A model generated the notes under the pieces. The model was not told the DNA's origin. It saw only the letters and a list, made by a program, of their open reading frames with translations, and searched no databases. 64,000 nt of DNA from Halichoerus grypus (taxonomy: Eukaryota; Chordata; Mammalia; Carnivora; Phocidae). Made by a program: the position numbers and the translations under genes. Where the stretch lies: contig NC_135715.1 of NCBI RefSeq assembly GCF_964656455.1, positions 163,710,437-163,774,436 of the forward strand, given 5' to 3'. This document shows positions 48,102-60,727 of the stretch, in pieces. Numbering within the stretch: the first letter of the stretch is position 1; every line of letters starts with the position of its first letter.

Positions 48102-49866
48102 TATATTCCTCATACTTAGCATCAGCAGGCTCTCTGTCCAAATCTTTCCTTTGAAGGTTAAAGCTTTAATGCTGGTAGCAAGAGCAGTTTGCCTCTTCTG
48201 AAGAATCATAGAAACACAATCTAGTTTTATACCTGTGGCCTTTGGATTTTGATGCACATCGAATTTGATGCTAGGAGTTACACAGAAAAGTCAATAAGGA
48301 TCCGTGGATCATTGCCTTGCTATGCCATCGGGTGAATTAGTCTGCTGGTGTAATGTGCTCCAGCTTGTGTAATGGACCTATTTAGTAGCAAGACAATAGC
48401 CATATGAAACACCTGGGTGGGCTTCCAAGGTACTTTCAAGTGGATTAGATTTCAGTTATCTAATGTGAGGTCACGAAGGCTTGGACAGCTGGGGCCAGTT
48501 CCACATCATGCGTAGACTCTGACACCTGCCTACTGGATGTATAAGGTGAAAGGTGCTTGGGGTCAAAGCTGACCCCTGGGCTCCAGGAGTAGATATGGAT
48601 CAGCACATGAGGTCTCAAGCAGCAGTTACAAATGTCGGAAAAGTCTCCATGCAGGACAGGATAGAGTCACATTTTCCTTTGGCACTTTCATTAGACATGT
48701 TCCTTGCCAGGGAAGCCTGGTTTCTGTGTTTGCTAGATTGAACTTCAATTGATTTATTCTTGTTTAGAATTTTAAGTGCTGTTAAACAGAAACTATGCCT
48801 TCTCTATCAGAAGTCAGGGCCCGAGAGGCATTGAGTTCCTTTAGCTGCCTCACAAAAGGCAGCATTTGGGGCACACAGGCATGGGCATAAAACCATCTTT
48901 TGAGTGTTCCTAGGAGATCACGGTGGCTCCATAATGCACCACTTCTTCCAGTCCTGCCAGGGACTTTGAATGATCCAATAAAATGTAATGATCAAAGGTT
49001 TCAAATGCAGCTGATAAGTCATATAGATTTGTGCCCAGGATGCCTTAAATTGACTTGTGGATGTTTCTCATCCATCACGAAGGACTTGGTGATTTGAATT
49101 TAGTACTTTGATGTTGCCAGTAATTGTTTGCAACTGCTGAATGGCCTGAAGGCATTGCTGATTTCTCCCTTTCTCATCTTGCAAAGAGCTAGTGAAGTAG
49201 TCTTTCAGAGGCGGTTCTCAACTCAATGGGAACTGTGGCCTAAAATTTAGGACAAAAGAAAGGTTCCACAAACACTTGGAATAGACCAACATCATTGCCA
49301 TAATGAATCATTCCCAATGTGTTCCATGCTGAATCAAACCATCCTCCCAAGTCCAAAGCCACTCCACTGGACACATACTAAGATTCACTTTCTGGTTTTT
49401 ATAAGGGAATTACTAAAGAAACCATTGGGATATCTCCACTTATTCTTTTAGTAAACATTTTTCATATATCAGTCTGCAAATATCTTTCCAAAATGTATTT
49501 AAACCAGTTTCTCAATACTTGGAAACAATGCTTTGGATTGTCCCTTTTTGGAGACCTCACTGCTGTTTGGATTAAATTAAAACTCCCCCATTTTAACACC
49601 ACCTTCTAGTGATGTTCTTCTAAACCAGCTTCCTTTGTCTCCTCAACCACTTGCTCCTACAGTCACGTGGTTCATGCCTATTTTCTGGCTGAGCAGATCT
49701 TATCAGTATCCATGCATGGATGTCCATCTTTAGTCTCTCAAATCATGTGTCCACCTGCCTATTATAAATATTATAAATATCTTAATCATTATTTTATACC
49801 AATTTATCAATTTGTAGATCTTTGTAAATCTTTTGCATTTCAAAATTCTGTTTAAAAAATCCTCCA
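48102..49866. other. Intron without recognised content
   Basis: 48780-49200 may be an old repeat, but I cannot name it. Confidence 0.45.
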
Positions 49867-50065
49867 GGGGCGACTGGGTGGCTCAGTTGGTTGAGCCTCT
49901 GACTCTTGGTTTCAGCTCAGGTCATGATCTCGGGGTTTTGAGATCGAGCCCCACGTTATCCGGCTACATGCTCAGCAGGGAGTCAGCTTGAGATTCTCTC
50001 TCTCCCTCTGCCCCTCCCCACTCACATTCTCTTTCTCTCTCTCTCTCCCTCTCAAATAAATAAAT
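49867..50065 (+). mobile_element. CAN-SINE (SINEC), older type
   Basis: Head GGGGCGACTGGGTGGCTCAG, GACTCTTGGTTTCAGCTCAG, CTTGAGATTCTCTCTCTCC and (AAAT)n. It is followed at once by a 21-bp tandem duplication (50066-50107). I found no convincing target-site duplication. Confidence 0.95.
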
Positions 50066-50107
50066 GAACCTTAAATATATATTTAAGAACCTTAAATATA
50101 TATTTAA
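50066..50107. repeat. Perfect 21-bp tandem duplication after a SINE
   Basis: The unit begins GAACCTTAAATATATA and occurs at 50066-50086 and 50087-50107, directly after the (AAAT)n tail of the SINE. Confidence 0.95.
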
Positions 50108-50635
50108 ACATATATATCAATAAAAGCTCCTCCAAAGGCTCTTTTCAAGTAAACTCAACTGTTATCCTTCTAGTTATTCTACAGGTTGTCATAAATCTTC
50201 TGAATATTGACTAACATCATAAATATCTAGGAGGTAAGATGGTAAACTATGGAAAACTGAAAGATCAACCGACCAGGCACTGGACTCCTTCATAAACCAC
50301 AGTAAATGACAAGACTGTAGTCAATATCTCAGAGCCTCTACTGTGGTTGTTTAACGCTGGTGTTGATGTCACTTTTATGCTCATTTATCATTAAGTTGCA
50401 AGGGTGATAACATATGCTGCATTAGTGTGACTAGTGTTTGTTTTAAAATAAATGTTGATGATGAAGAAAAAAGTGTTAGGTAGTGGGAAACAAACCTGAC
50501 AGTAGCAATTTATTTACATATTAGGGGCATAGACCCTGCTCACACATACACACACAAAATTCTCTTGTCTGGGGCACTTCAGATTCCAAAGATTTCTGAA
50601 TTTAGAGGTTGATCTTTGTTCCTCTAGCACTGCTT

Positions 50636-50960
50636 AGTTCAATTCAGCATGCGTTTGTTAATTACCCACTCTGCCAGGGGTCCTAAGTGATTGACTAAGG
50701 TGAGGTGCTTGCTATTAAGGAGCTTACAGTGTAATGTTCCCCCACCTTACTCCCTCCCTGTCACTTTCTCATAGTCTTGCTTAAGCACTTGCTCTATCCT
50801 TATCTTAAATGTACATACTTATTTGTGTACTGGTTTAGTGTCGCCCATCTTCCTCCAGTTGTCTACAAGCTCGACAAGATGAAGACCTTTGTGTGTTGTG
50901 TGCTGATAATATCCAGAGTGCCTCGAAGACTGCCCAGTTTATTTTGGGCATTCAGTAAAT
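50636..50960. mobile_element. Two L2 termini, antisense then sense
   Basis: 50636-50735 is antisense L2 (TTCAGCATGCGTTTGTTAAT, ACTCTGCCAGGGGTCC, AGGAGCTTACAGTGTAATG). 50840-50960 is sense L2 (GTCTACAAGCTCGACAAGAT, GGGCATTCAGTAAATG). They point outward from each other. Confidence 0.6.
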
Positions 50961-51122
50961 GTTAAATTAGTAAATTAAGGGGATACAACCAAAATACAAC
51001 TACAACTAGATACCTAAAACAACGTGGGATATGACATACCCTAAAAAGGTACAGGGCAGATCTACATTTTGTGGGATTCTCAGTGTACCACATTGGGGAG
51101 ATTGCTATTTAAGAAAAGGAAC

Positions 51123-51336
51123 AGGGGTGGCCAGGTGGCTCAGTCGGTTGAGCATCTGACTCTTGATTTCAGCTCAGGTCATGATCTCAGGGTTGTGAGA
51201 TCGAGCCCCACGCTGGGCTCTGTGTTAGGAGTGGAGCCTGCTTGGGTTTCTCTCTCTCCCTCTGCCCCTCCCCATCCCCCTCTCTCCCTCTCTAAGCAAA
51301 AGGGGGGGACACATAAATTTTAAGTTAAAAAAAAAC
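51123..51336 (+). mobile_element. CAN-SINE (SINEC), older type, degraded tail
   Basis: Head AGGGGTGGCCAGGTGGCTCAG, then GACTCTTGATTTCAGCTCAG and GGGTTGTGAGATCGAGCCCC. The CT-rich region runs into a drifted tail with a run of seven G. The right boundary is approximate and no clear duplication is seen. Confidence 0.93.
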
Positions 51337-52489
51337 ATAAAAGATGCTTATTTAGAATGATTGAAAACCACAACAATTTATAAATTAATATATTGGAGAT
51401 GTCAGAAAATACGAAAAAATATTTAATGATATACTAATTGAGTACATATTAAAATGCCTGAAAATAACTCTTACACTTTTTTCCTTACAATTTTTGACTG
51501 CATGTTCTTCAATTACCTCTTCATATGTAACATTTTTCATACATTGAATGAACGAGTGATTCAGTCTTTGCTATCGCATGGTTATTCGAAATGCTGTTTA
51601 AGTAATATTTGGGATGTATAAACATGGGGCTTTGCACATACATTCTTGTAATCTGTGAAACCACTACAGGTTTGCATCTCACTAGCGTGGGAATTTTAAT
51701 TCTATGCTGCATTTTCCGTATAGGAGAGAACTTCCTATTTGTCAAGGTATCAGTGAGAGAACTGACTTATTCAAATACTGAATTATATGCAATATTATAC
51801 ATTGGGTGAGTGGAAGAATTTTCTGTAGACTAGCTTCTGGCTTTGTGCATTTCCTATCTTGCTTATCTTTCAGTACCCACACCTTTCTATATGGGTACAA
51901 AAAGAACACATTTATTTCCGTATGTCAGCTGACCCTCTACCTTTGTGTCATGATGCTTGGTGAACCAACACAGTGAGTAACAGGATTCTACCTATATTCC
52001 TCACCAGGGAATAACTATACACTATACACACCTCCCTGCTAATAACTAGACACAGTGTTGTCTGTGAACTATACAAATATAGTCTATTGTATTCAAATGA
52101 GATACACACCCAACTGATTTTCCCTTTAACTGGATCCCAGAAATGTCCTTGGCCACTCTAGGTTCACCAGGAGGAGTCTTTAGAGTTGAAAGAGATAGAA
52201 TTAACCTATTGCAATTAAACTATTACACTCATGTAAAGTTTACAAAATCATACAATCATGCGATTGTGTTACTTAGGTTCCTCCTGGGATCTTGTGCTGG
52301 GCCCTGAAGTTACGCTTCATTAGCTCTGCAGCAAATCTGTATCTGGTATTCCAAAGAAGTAGAGGTTATTTATGACTTAAAGACTGGACTGGATTACAAC
52401 TGATTGTATTAGACAACAATAATTTAGAGGTTAGAACTAGCATGAACACTGAGTCTGCAGGGCATTTTTAGGCAATGGCAGATGGTCCT

Positions 52490-52615
52490 GTTTGGCATGA
52501 ACCACGTGGCAAAGAATGCGATACAAGATGTAATCAGAGAGGTAGTTTGGGGGAAACCAATGAGGTCCTTGAATACCTTGAACAAGAAATTGGAGGTTGA
52601 TGTGCATAGGTCAGA
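52490..52615 (-). mobile_element. L2 fragment, antisense
   Basis: TGTAATCAGAGAGGTAGTTT, CCAATGAGGTCCTTGAATAC and AAATTGGAGGTTGATGTG resemble the internal antisense L2 segment. Confidence 0.5.
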
Positions 52616-54249
52616 TTCCTTCCTTCCACCTCTATGATTTGGGAGCTTTTATTTGGCTTTGCTAATTAGGGTATTTTTAGTTGTGTTTGCTAATGCTTTG
52701 TTCCTTTTTTAGTGCATACCTTTCAAAAATCTGGACCTTTGCTTGTATTGAGATTCCTCTGTAGCTTGTCATTGTTTTGTTTTTTTAATATTTTGGATTT
52801 TACTCTAACTAAAATGACCACGTCTGTATTTACTCCATCAGCATTACTGAAACACAGTGAGTTTTGTCCCTTTTTTACTTGCCACTGTTTTTAATATAAC
52901 ACTTGGGACCTAGCGCATATCTAATACATAGCGTTAACTGACTTTAAATAACATGAGTACATCAATATTGTGAAGTAGTTTAAACAATATAAAAAATTCT
53001 AGATTTGTGTATATCAACTGGCTAAAATGTGAAAAATTCAATATAAGAAAAAGCATGTATCCTCAGAAATACAGCAATAATATACTGTGAGTTGAAGGCA
53101 TAACCATTTTCAGAAAAAAGTATAATTTCCAGTAAAGGTCAGTTTAAAACCCCCTCACTTGTTTTTATAGCAGCGGCACTCCAATTTGAGCAGCTTTCCA
53201 AGTAGTGAAACATCTTTTATCATGTATGTGCCCATTCATATCTGTTGTGTAGCTGGTAACTATTCTGTGAATTACTTGCATTTGTCCTTTCGTGTTTTGA
53301 ACAGACATGGTTTTTGCAGCCCACAATGAAAGAAAAAATGATACTGTTCATCAACTTGAACTTCTTTGCTCCTTTTATGGCAATACTGGGAGTTACTTTC
53401 CTAAAGGAGTGATATTTAAGACTAAAGTATTTGGACAGCTACAATTCTGCTAAAATTTGAGTTGGTTTCTCTAGTGTGGTTTTTCCATCATGGTGTCTGA
53501 AAGCATGTCACAGCTGCCCCATTCATCACAGGCCAGGTGCCAAAGTTGGTCAAGCACTCCTGTAGTGAAAGTGGTCTCTTCTTGGTCCTTTGCCATAAAT
53601 TGTGCCACTATTGATATCATTACCAGGTTTTTTTTTTTTTAAATGGCTCTCCAGATTTCAGTGCAATGCAGTTGGTTAGGTTTCAGTTGAAAAGCCTTCT
53701 CTAGCACCCATAAAATCCTTACAAAAAAGAAAATGTAGTTGTCTCCTTTACAAATGAGGTACTACTTTCACTCATCTTTTTTTATTGAGGTATTGACAGG
53801 ATCAATAGGAAGAAAATACTGATAAGACATTTAAGCCATCTGCAAGAGAGATCATGCACTCTGGGAGAGGTGCTGGTGTGCCTTGGCCAGTGGGTCAAGC
53901 ATCTTGCCAGACATGCCCATGTGACTGTAGCTTAATGTTTGCCTTTTAGCTACTCATCCCCACCACCCTTGCCTTTTATCTGTAACTCTCTATCCAAATC
54001 TTTCTGCTGTCCTCCTCAGATGAAAAGAAGGGCCCCTGCATTGAAGAGCTGTCATTTCCCTTTTTCTCACACACCTACTCACAGAGAGAATGTAACTCCG
54101 CAACAGAAAAGTGTCAAGGGAATAAAACTGGAGTAGAAATCAAGTCCAAGAGACTTAGAAACTTAATTTCTCTGGACTTCAATTTCCTAATTGGCTATAT
54201 AAATCACAGAACTCTCTCTTTGTAGATCTGGAATGGGACTTTGGTGTAG

Positions 54250-54385
54250 CTTATCCAACATGCTTACTTAGCTGATGAGGAGAGAGGTGAGACTCTGAGG
54301 TAGAGCAGCTTCCTGGAAGTTACGCAATGCTAGCGCCACCTCTAGAAGGCAGATCTTCTGACCCCCAGTCTCTCTTCACCATATC
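54250..54385 (+). repeat. MIR SINE 3' part
   Basis: AGCTGATGAGGAGAGAGGTG, CTTCCTGGAAGTTACGCAAT, GCAGATCTTCTGACCCCCAG and TCTCTTCACCATAT are in MIR order. Confidence 0.6.
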
Positions 54386-55845
54386 TCGGGAGGACATATC
54401 CATATTTTAATGTCAAAATGATTCAATTAACGTCAAATTTATTCAATGAGTGTTGAAGTACAGGATAATTGAAAGGCATTCCTCTATGTGCTGACTAGTA
54501 CAAACTCTATTAAGGAAATGTACTATGGGAAACCAAGATGCAGCTCATGCCTACTGTTAATATTATTAATATACTATTAATATTGATTACCTGGAAAAAT
54601 GTGTCTTTTCCTATTTATCACTTTTTAAGTTTATAAGATTTTTAACCATTTGCAATTCATTTTTATCCTCAAAGTGAAATATTTACCAATTTAGGTGTAT
54701 TTTGATAGATTTCTCCCCTTTCATATTTATCATGTTATCCTCAGTGTCAGTAGCATTGACAAGAGAGCGTGTTTTCTTTCTTTAAACTATCTGTTTTGGT
54801 GATTTGATAATTCAGTAGCACAGAAGTAATCCTTTAGTGCAAAGGAAAATTGAAACCCTAAAAGACCAGGTTTTATCCTCTCTCTGTACATAAACAGTTT
54901 ATCTTGGAAACTCCAGTCCCTTTCTCCATTCTCCCACCCTCCCTTCCCTCTAGGTTTGCTTCTGTGGCTTTGTTAACCACTTGCCATTCTAGATACCCTT
55001 TCTTTCTGAAGATTCCGTAAGAAAGTAAAATTCTGTTTTTCTCATTGTTTTACATGTGATGTCATTGATACACCTGTACTGATTCCTTTTTTTCTTTTAT
55101 TTACCTCATCTTTATCTCTCCTCACTCATTCTGGAAGCCAATATGATTTCTAATACGAACTTCATACTCATCTTTATGAATTCCCAACTGAACATCTAGT
55201 GTCTTATTTCTCATACATCTCAAGACATCTTGGATTAAAATCAAATCCTTCTAACCCTCAATAGGCTGAAGCCAAGATTCATGGGTTTGTTTTTTCTGAA
55301 ACAAATCATAGCAGTTGCTGAAATTCTCCTATTGCTCTCTCTTCCCTAAGCAAGAAGTATAAGAAAGGTTTTAGATTTCTCTCTTATGCTTCTCATTTGC
55401 TTTGTATGTGTAGTCATTGCTAAATTCTCCCATGTCTTCTTCTAGTTAACCATTCCATTTCTGCCTGTGACTGCTGAGTTTCTATCCATTTCCCTCACAT
55501 TGCCCTTCAGGCCCCTCTGGGCTTGAGTCCACCAACTTCTTAGAGAATGCCTTGTCAGCGTGTGAACTGGGATGCCCTTGAGCTCTTCAGGTTTCAGTTG
55601 CCTTAGAATGAATAGCACCAATATTGATGACAAACTAGCCTTTTGGCTTTGCTCAGGAGAATCATTAACCATTTTTAGATGAATCTCTACTCTTACCAAT
55701 TTAGAACATGTACCTTTGTGATGTTTGGTATGGGATTGATGTTTTTTATCTTCTCTGCCCACTGAGGCATCATGTGGATGATTCCTCTGGGCTTTGGTTT
55801 CAATCTCTATAACTGCCTATCTTTCTAAAATGTCTTTTAAAATCT

Positions 55846-56013
55846 TGGGGCACCTGGTGGCTCAGTTGGTTAAGCATCTGCCCTCAGCTCAGGTCATGTT
55901 CCCAGGGTCCTAGGATTGAGCCCTGCATTGGGCTCCCTGCTTAGTGGGGAGCCTGCTTCTCTCTCTCTCTCTCTCTCTCTGCAAATAAATAAAAATAAAA
56001 TCTTAAAAAAAGA
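55846..56013 (+). mobile_element. CAN-SINE (SINEC), young type, with (CT)n
   Basis: Head TGGGGCACCTGGTGGCTCAG, then (CT)n at about 55959-55980, AAATAAATAAAAATAAAATC and poly-A. Flanks TGTCTTTTAAAATCT (55831-55845) and TGTCTTTCAAAATCT (56014-56028) form a 15-bp duplication with one mismatch. Confidence 0.96.
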
Positions 56014-56121
56014 TGTCTTTCAAAATCTCCAAAACAGAATTTTATGTACAACACATCATCTGTCATTTAAGCTAATTCCATACCAAACACATCCTCCAAA
56101 TGTGGAAAAAATCCATCCAGG

Positions 56122-56123
56122 GT

Positions 56124-56156
<33 letters not shown>

Positions 56157-56158
56157 GA
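56122..56158. repeat. (GT)n(GA)n compound microsatellite
   Basis: About 8 GT then about 9 GA units. Confidence 0.95.
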
Positions 56159-56324
56159 GATTATAACAAAGAGACAGAAACTTACATAGATAACTTGAAT
56201 TTGTGTTGGCCTTTATATCTTGCATGACTCATTCATGTACCCATTTAATCCTTTTAACTAGCTGCTGCCTCTTTCAGAACTCTTTTCCCCAAAATGAAGT
56301 AGGTGATCCTCCTCTGGTTCCCCT

Positions 56325-56425
56325 TATTTATATTTATAAGGGACATTGGACAAGTAACTGTACCCCTTTGAATTCTGGTTTTACCATCATTAAAATGATG
56401 ATTGCTTGAGCAGTGGGAGATGTGC
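56325..56425 (+). repeat. MIR-type fragment
   Basis: GACATTGGACAAGTAACTGT followed by CCATCATTAAAATGATGATT fits the MIR3 core. Confidence 0.5.
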
Positions 56426-57201
56426 CATCATTCATAGACACCCAGGAACTGACTCCGGTGCTTATTGGCAGAAGGCCTGGAGAACCTGATAAGTCTAGTC
56501 ATCTTCTTAAAGGGAAGTACAGTGAGTGTGTGAATAATTTTGTCCTGAGCGTAACATAAGCCCTGGATATGTATGAACAGTGCTCCAGAAAGAATTTAGA
56601 CTTTCCTGATATGGCAAGCCCCTATTGTCAAGGACAGAGTCACCAGCAGCTACACACTTGATCAGGAACTCTTCTGGTTGGAGGGACTGCTTCTCTTTGG
56701 TGCCCTTTGGCTTCCATTAAGTTTCTGTGCATCTGCCTAAATAAAATGGGACTCGATCCAGTCTACAGCATGTGTGTTCTTTGGTATGGATTCAATAATC
56801 CATATATAACCCCACTAGAACACTGCACTGGTATCTACCTGTGTGTAAACTGTTCTTTGTCCTCACATCCTCTTTTTTAAAAAACAGCCTAAGTAAGCAC
56901 TGTGACTACTCATCTTAATATCAGCCACCCCTTGCACAGCTCCTGATGCGTAATGAGGCCTCAAATTAGTTAACCGTGTGGAAAAACATAATGCAATTGT
57001 GTAAGATTTTCTGCTTTAAGGTACATAACATTTCTTATTTTATTTGAGCTTTGCTGCCAGTAGCTTTTAAACTCTGATTCCAAAGAATACTGCTGTTCTC
57101 TTGAGCTGATCTGAGGACTTTTGCCTCTAAAATCTAATAGTAAGAGTCTTCTTAATTAACTGAAAAATACCAATGAATAATGGGTTATTTTTTCCATTTT
57201 C

Positions 57202-57401
57202 TTTTTTTTTTTTAAGATTTTATTTATTTCTTTGACAGAGAGAGACACAGTGAGAGAGGGAACACAAGCAGTGGGAGTGGGAGAGGGAGAAGCAGGCTTC
57301 CCGTGGAGCAAGGAGCCCGATGTGGGGCTTGATCCCAGGACCCTGGGATCATGACCCAAGCCGAAGGCAGACGCTTAACAACTGAGCCACACAGGTGCCC
57401 C
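57202..57401 (-). mobile_element. CAN-SINE (SINEC), young type, antisense
   Basis: T-run, AAGATTTTATTTATTTCTTT, purine-rich (GA) region and head ending CCACACAGGTGCCCC. The duplication TATTTTTTCCATTTTC is exact at 57186-57201 and 57402-57417. Confidence 0.97.
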
Positions 57402-57532
57402 TATTTTTTCCATTTTCAACTCCCTTCCTACACCATCATTTTTTTTTTCTTAAAAGCTTTGAGTTCTATAGTAAGTCTATAGCTGGTTCAGCACAGAATT
57501 GTGTTTTACTATTTTAATTTACATATTATTTC

Positions 57533-57729
57533 TTTTTTAAATTTTATTATTTGAGAGAGAGAGAGAGTGCACAAGCAGGGTGGGAGGGGCAGAGGGAGAG
57601 GGAGAAGCAGACTCCCTGCTGAGCAGGGAGCCCAACATGGAACTCCATCACGGGACTCAATCGCAGGCCCCCGGGATCATGACCTGAGCCGAAGGCAGAC
57701 GCTTAACCAACTGAGCCAACCAGGCGCCC
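57533..57729 (-). mobile_element. CAN-SINE (SINEC), young type, antisense
   Basis: Second antisense SINE, 131 bp after the previous one. The head ends GAGCCAACCAGGCGCCC. Flanks TAATTTACATATTATTTC (57515-57532) and TAATTTATGTATTATTTC (57730-57747) differ at two bases, so it is an independent insertion and not a duplication of its neighbour. Confidence 0.97.
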
Positions 57730-57944
57730 TAATTTATGTATTATTTCATGAAAATTGACTTTTAGGTGTTCAGCTTTTTGAGCGGATAACACTGTTCACA
57801 ACAATAGCAAGTGCTATTAACTCTGTTTTATTGGGGGGTTTGGAATTTCCTGCATGAAAATTGCAGACTGGACAGTTCCATGTCCCATGCATGCCTTCTT
57901 TTATTTCAGGCTTCTATCAATATTATGATGTATTTTTATCACCA

Positions 57945-58045
57945 GGTTTTAAATGATGAGACTGTGTCACCAAGCAGTCAGTGTCACAGAGCCAGGAGAG
58001 GTGAATCTCAGTCTTCATGACTCCAAAACCCATGGTCCTCTCACT
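57945..58045 (+). repeat. MIR SINE 3' part
   Basis: AAATGATGAGACTGTGTCAC, GTCACAGAGCCAGGAGAG and CATGGTCCTCTCACTG are the MIR 3' portion. Confidence 0.5.
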
Positions 58046-58903
58046 GTACGGACACATGATAGTTCTTAAGCCTAATCTTACTGTTAGGTTATAAGCTCCT
58101 TCAGTGCGAAGCTTATGTTTTATTTACTTTTTCCCTCCCACAGAAAATTCTATACAACTGGATGTGGTTGTCTCCCCTTTCATTTTGGTTAGCGGTGCTT
58201 GCAAGGTGGGCCTTCTACTCTATTACATATATACAAGGACGTCCCCCAAATCGTCTCCAGTACTTAGAATTACTTGTTTTCTGTCCTATAGTAGGATGCA
58301 TCTGTCTTTAAGTTACAACTCAGTCTGTTCCTGGCAGGCACCTTCAAATGAGGCTTGGCAATTTAAAAAAACAAATATCAAATGAATTTTAAATTGCCAA
58401 AGGAAGGGTTGTTTAAAACTCTCTGAGATAGCGGTTCATATTGAAATATGCTCATTATTAATTCCAGTGTGGAATGATTTATACTTGTTACTAACACATT
58501 AAGACAGCCAAAGGAAAATTAGAAGGTGACTCAACAGGAGACATTCAAGTGTGGAATCCAGAAAAAGTAGAGAAGAACAAAACTTATTCCAGATGAGTTG
58601 GGAGTATGTTTAAGGTCTAGCCACCTTCATTTGTTTTTTGGATAATGTTCCAAATAATGGGTACACTGGTACAAACCTGAGCTATCTTGTTCTGGGAGAC
58701 ACACTGTAATATTATGGCCTATTGATTGAATGCTCAAACTCAAATTCATATTGTCATCGAATTATGTCTTAAATAATTTAGCATTTTGTTATTAAAACAG
58801 ATGTTTTAATGGTAAGTGAAGAGTCATAACCATGTCCTTAGAGTTGCAGGAAAATTATCTAGGGTTAAGAAAAATATATTTATTATCCAGGAAAAGTAAC
58901 AGG

Positions 58904-58977
<74 letters not shown>

Positions 58978-60689
58978 ATATTCTGTATATATTCATATAT
59001 ATGTGTGTATGACTCAGCTGAAAAAACAGTACAGTTGTCAATCACTAAAATTTCCATTTCTGTGCCTCTGAATCAACTTATTTTTGGATCTTGGTGTCCC
59101 ATGCTGGTTCTACTTGCTTTTGTTTGTTTTTAGATCATTGGCATGCAATGTCCTAGTCTGGGTTAAATGTTTAGAAACTAACTGGAGTTTCATAGAGTTT
59201 TCCCCATTCTCATCTTAATTTTTAGGATAATAGGTTGCTTCTGAGGATATCACATTTAGACTGATGTGTCCACTTTATGTTAACGGTAATTCAGATCACC
59301 TGAATCAGGGGAAATAGTGGTACAGGACTGGGACCCTATTGTCTTGAGATTTTTATGATATTTTCTCTTCTACGTATTTTCTTTTAATGTCTCATTCAAG
59401 AGAGTTGCCAGCCATACAGCCATTGCTGTGTCACTTGCTTAAGAAATTTTTAGATGGAAATGGAGGAATTAGGGAATAATGTAGTGAAATGTTTATTAAT
59501 AAAAAAGAAATAATGGACCGTAAACTTGGACTTTATAATACCTTTTGGTTAGTGTTTCATCCTCAGTAGCATGTTAATTTCCTATTATAAAAGAAGTTAT
59601 TTTTTAAAAAGCAACAAGGATAAGAAGAGTCTGAACAAAGATGGAAGGTATTAGCGTCTATATTTTGTACACAGAATAAAAATGTTGGAGCACATATAAA
59701 AATCAGATTTGTAAATAATTTCAAAATGGATTCACTTTTTGTAACTGTACCATATAAAATGAAATATGAAAAAATGTTCTTTTAAGCAGCAATAGCTCGA
59801 GAGAGTTGGGGAAGATTCTGCAGAATATTGATAAATGGAGAATTGCATTTCTACTGTTTCCCACTTTTTCCCCACAGCATGCAAATAAAAAGTTAATTTT
59901 TACATGAGAGCAATTTTTAGACCACAAAAGGACTTTTTTGAGAGTTTCCTTTACAGTGGCCAATTTTGTATGAAACAAATTATTTTAGGCCTAATTGCAG
60001 GCAGACTAGTTAGGTCACCAGCTCTGTTAAGGTTGAATTTCACTTGAACTTTCTAATAGTATGATCTTTTCTCAGAATTTAATAACTGGCTCAAATATTT
60101 AATAGTGGAAGCTTTCATTATATTAAAAAGAAATCAAGATATATTTTTAGAAGAACTAACTTATTTTCCTTATCAGTTTTATCGACTTTGGGAGAAAAGG
60201 AAGAGAATGGAGCCAATCTCTTTCTGTACTTAAATAGACATTAATGCTATAACCCCAGCAAATAATATATTTCAGTGTATATCATTATTCAAAAGATTTA
60301 GGAAGCACCAAATGGCAGCAATAACTATACTTCTAGCTCTACTGAATAGCAAATTGCACTGACTGTGTGAACCTCTTCACTTGTCTGCTGGATAATCATT
60401 CTTTTTAATACTCAGATACATTCTCTAGATCAGTTGCAGTTGCACACTGTCAACTTCTGCATTGCCTAATGGTTTTTGGTTAAGTACAATGACTTGTTTT
60501 GAAATGCAGGTGGGAAAGGATGAGAGTTGAAAGATTTTGTTTCTATGTGTCAGTCTGTAAATAGATGACAAAAGATCATTAAATGGATTAATTTACAAGC
60601 ATCCTTAGAAATAGAATGTTTTTACATAAAAGCATGTTGTAAACCTTTTTAATTAAATTGCATTGTACCATGCACTCTCTTCTCCCCAG
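58046..60689. other. Repeat-poor intron upstream of the exon
   Basis: Besides a possible L2 end near 58090-58150 and the (CT)n(CA)n tract, nothing is recognised in the 2.6 kb before the exon. Confidence 0.5.
58905..58976. repeat. (CT)n(CA)n compound microsatellite
   Basis: About 21 CT units joined to about 14 CA units, followed by a TATA-rich alternating stretch to about 59010. Confidence 0.98.
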
Positions 60690-60727
60690 GGTTCTGTTGA
60701 CCTCTCACCTCTTATTTTGTCCTACAG
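60690..60727 (+). other. PARD3B: 3' splice site of the PARD3B exon
   Basis: The pyrimidine-rich run ending in TTTTGTCCTACAG directly precedes the exon. Plausible branch-point adenines lie at 60700 (TTGAC) and 60707 (CTCAC), 28 and 21 nt before the exon. A second AG with a good pyrimidine run (TCTCCCCAG) ends at 60689. Using it would add 38 nt and shift the frame, so the downstream AG is preferred. Confidence 0.75.

Larger units (their letters stand above)
51337..55830. other. Mostly unique intron
   Basis: Only an L2 and a MIR piece are recognised. The minus-strand open frame 55442-55762 has no known domain. Confidence 0.5.
1..60727 (+). other. PARD3B: PARD3B intron upstream of the exon (partial)
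   Basis: This is inferred to be intron because the only recognisable exon is at 60728 on the same strand and PARD3B is known for very large 5' introns. It is filled with SINEs, LINEs, LTRs, DNA transposon relics, microsatellites and unique sequence. I looked for the codons of the preceding PARD3B exon (ending around the remembered EIEVTPSALKLG) and did not find them, so the upstream exon probably lies outside the window. Confidence 0.75.
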
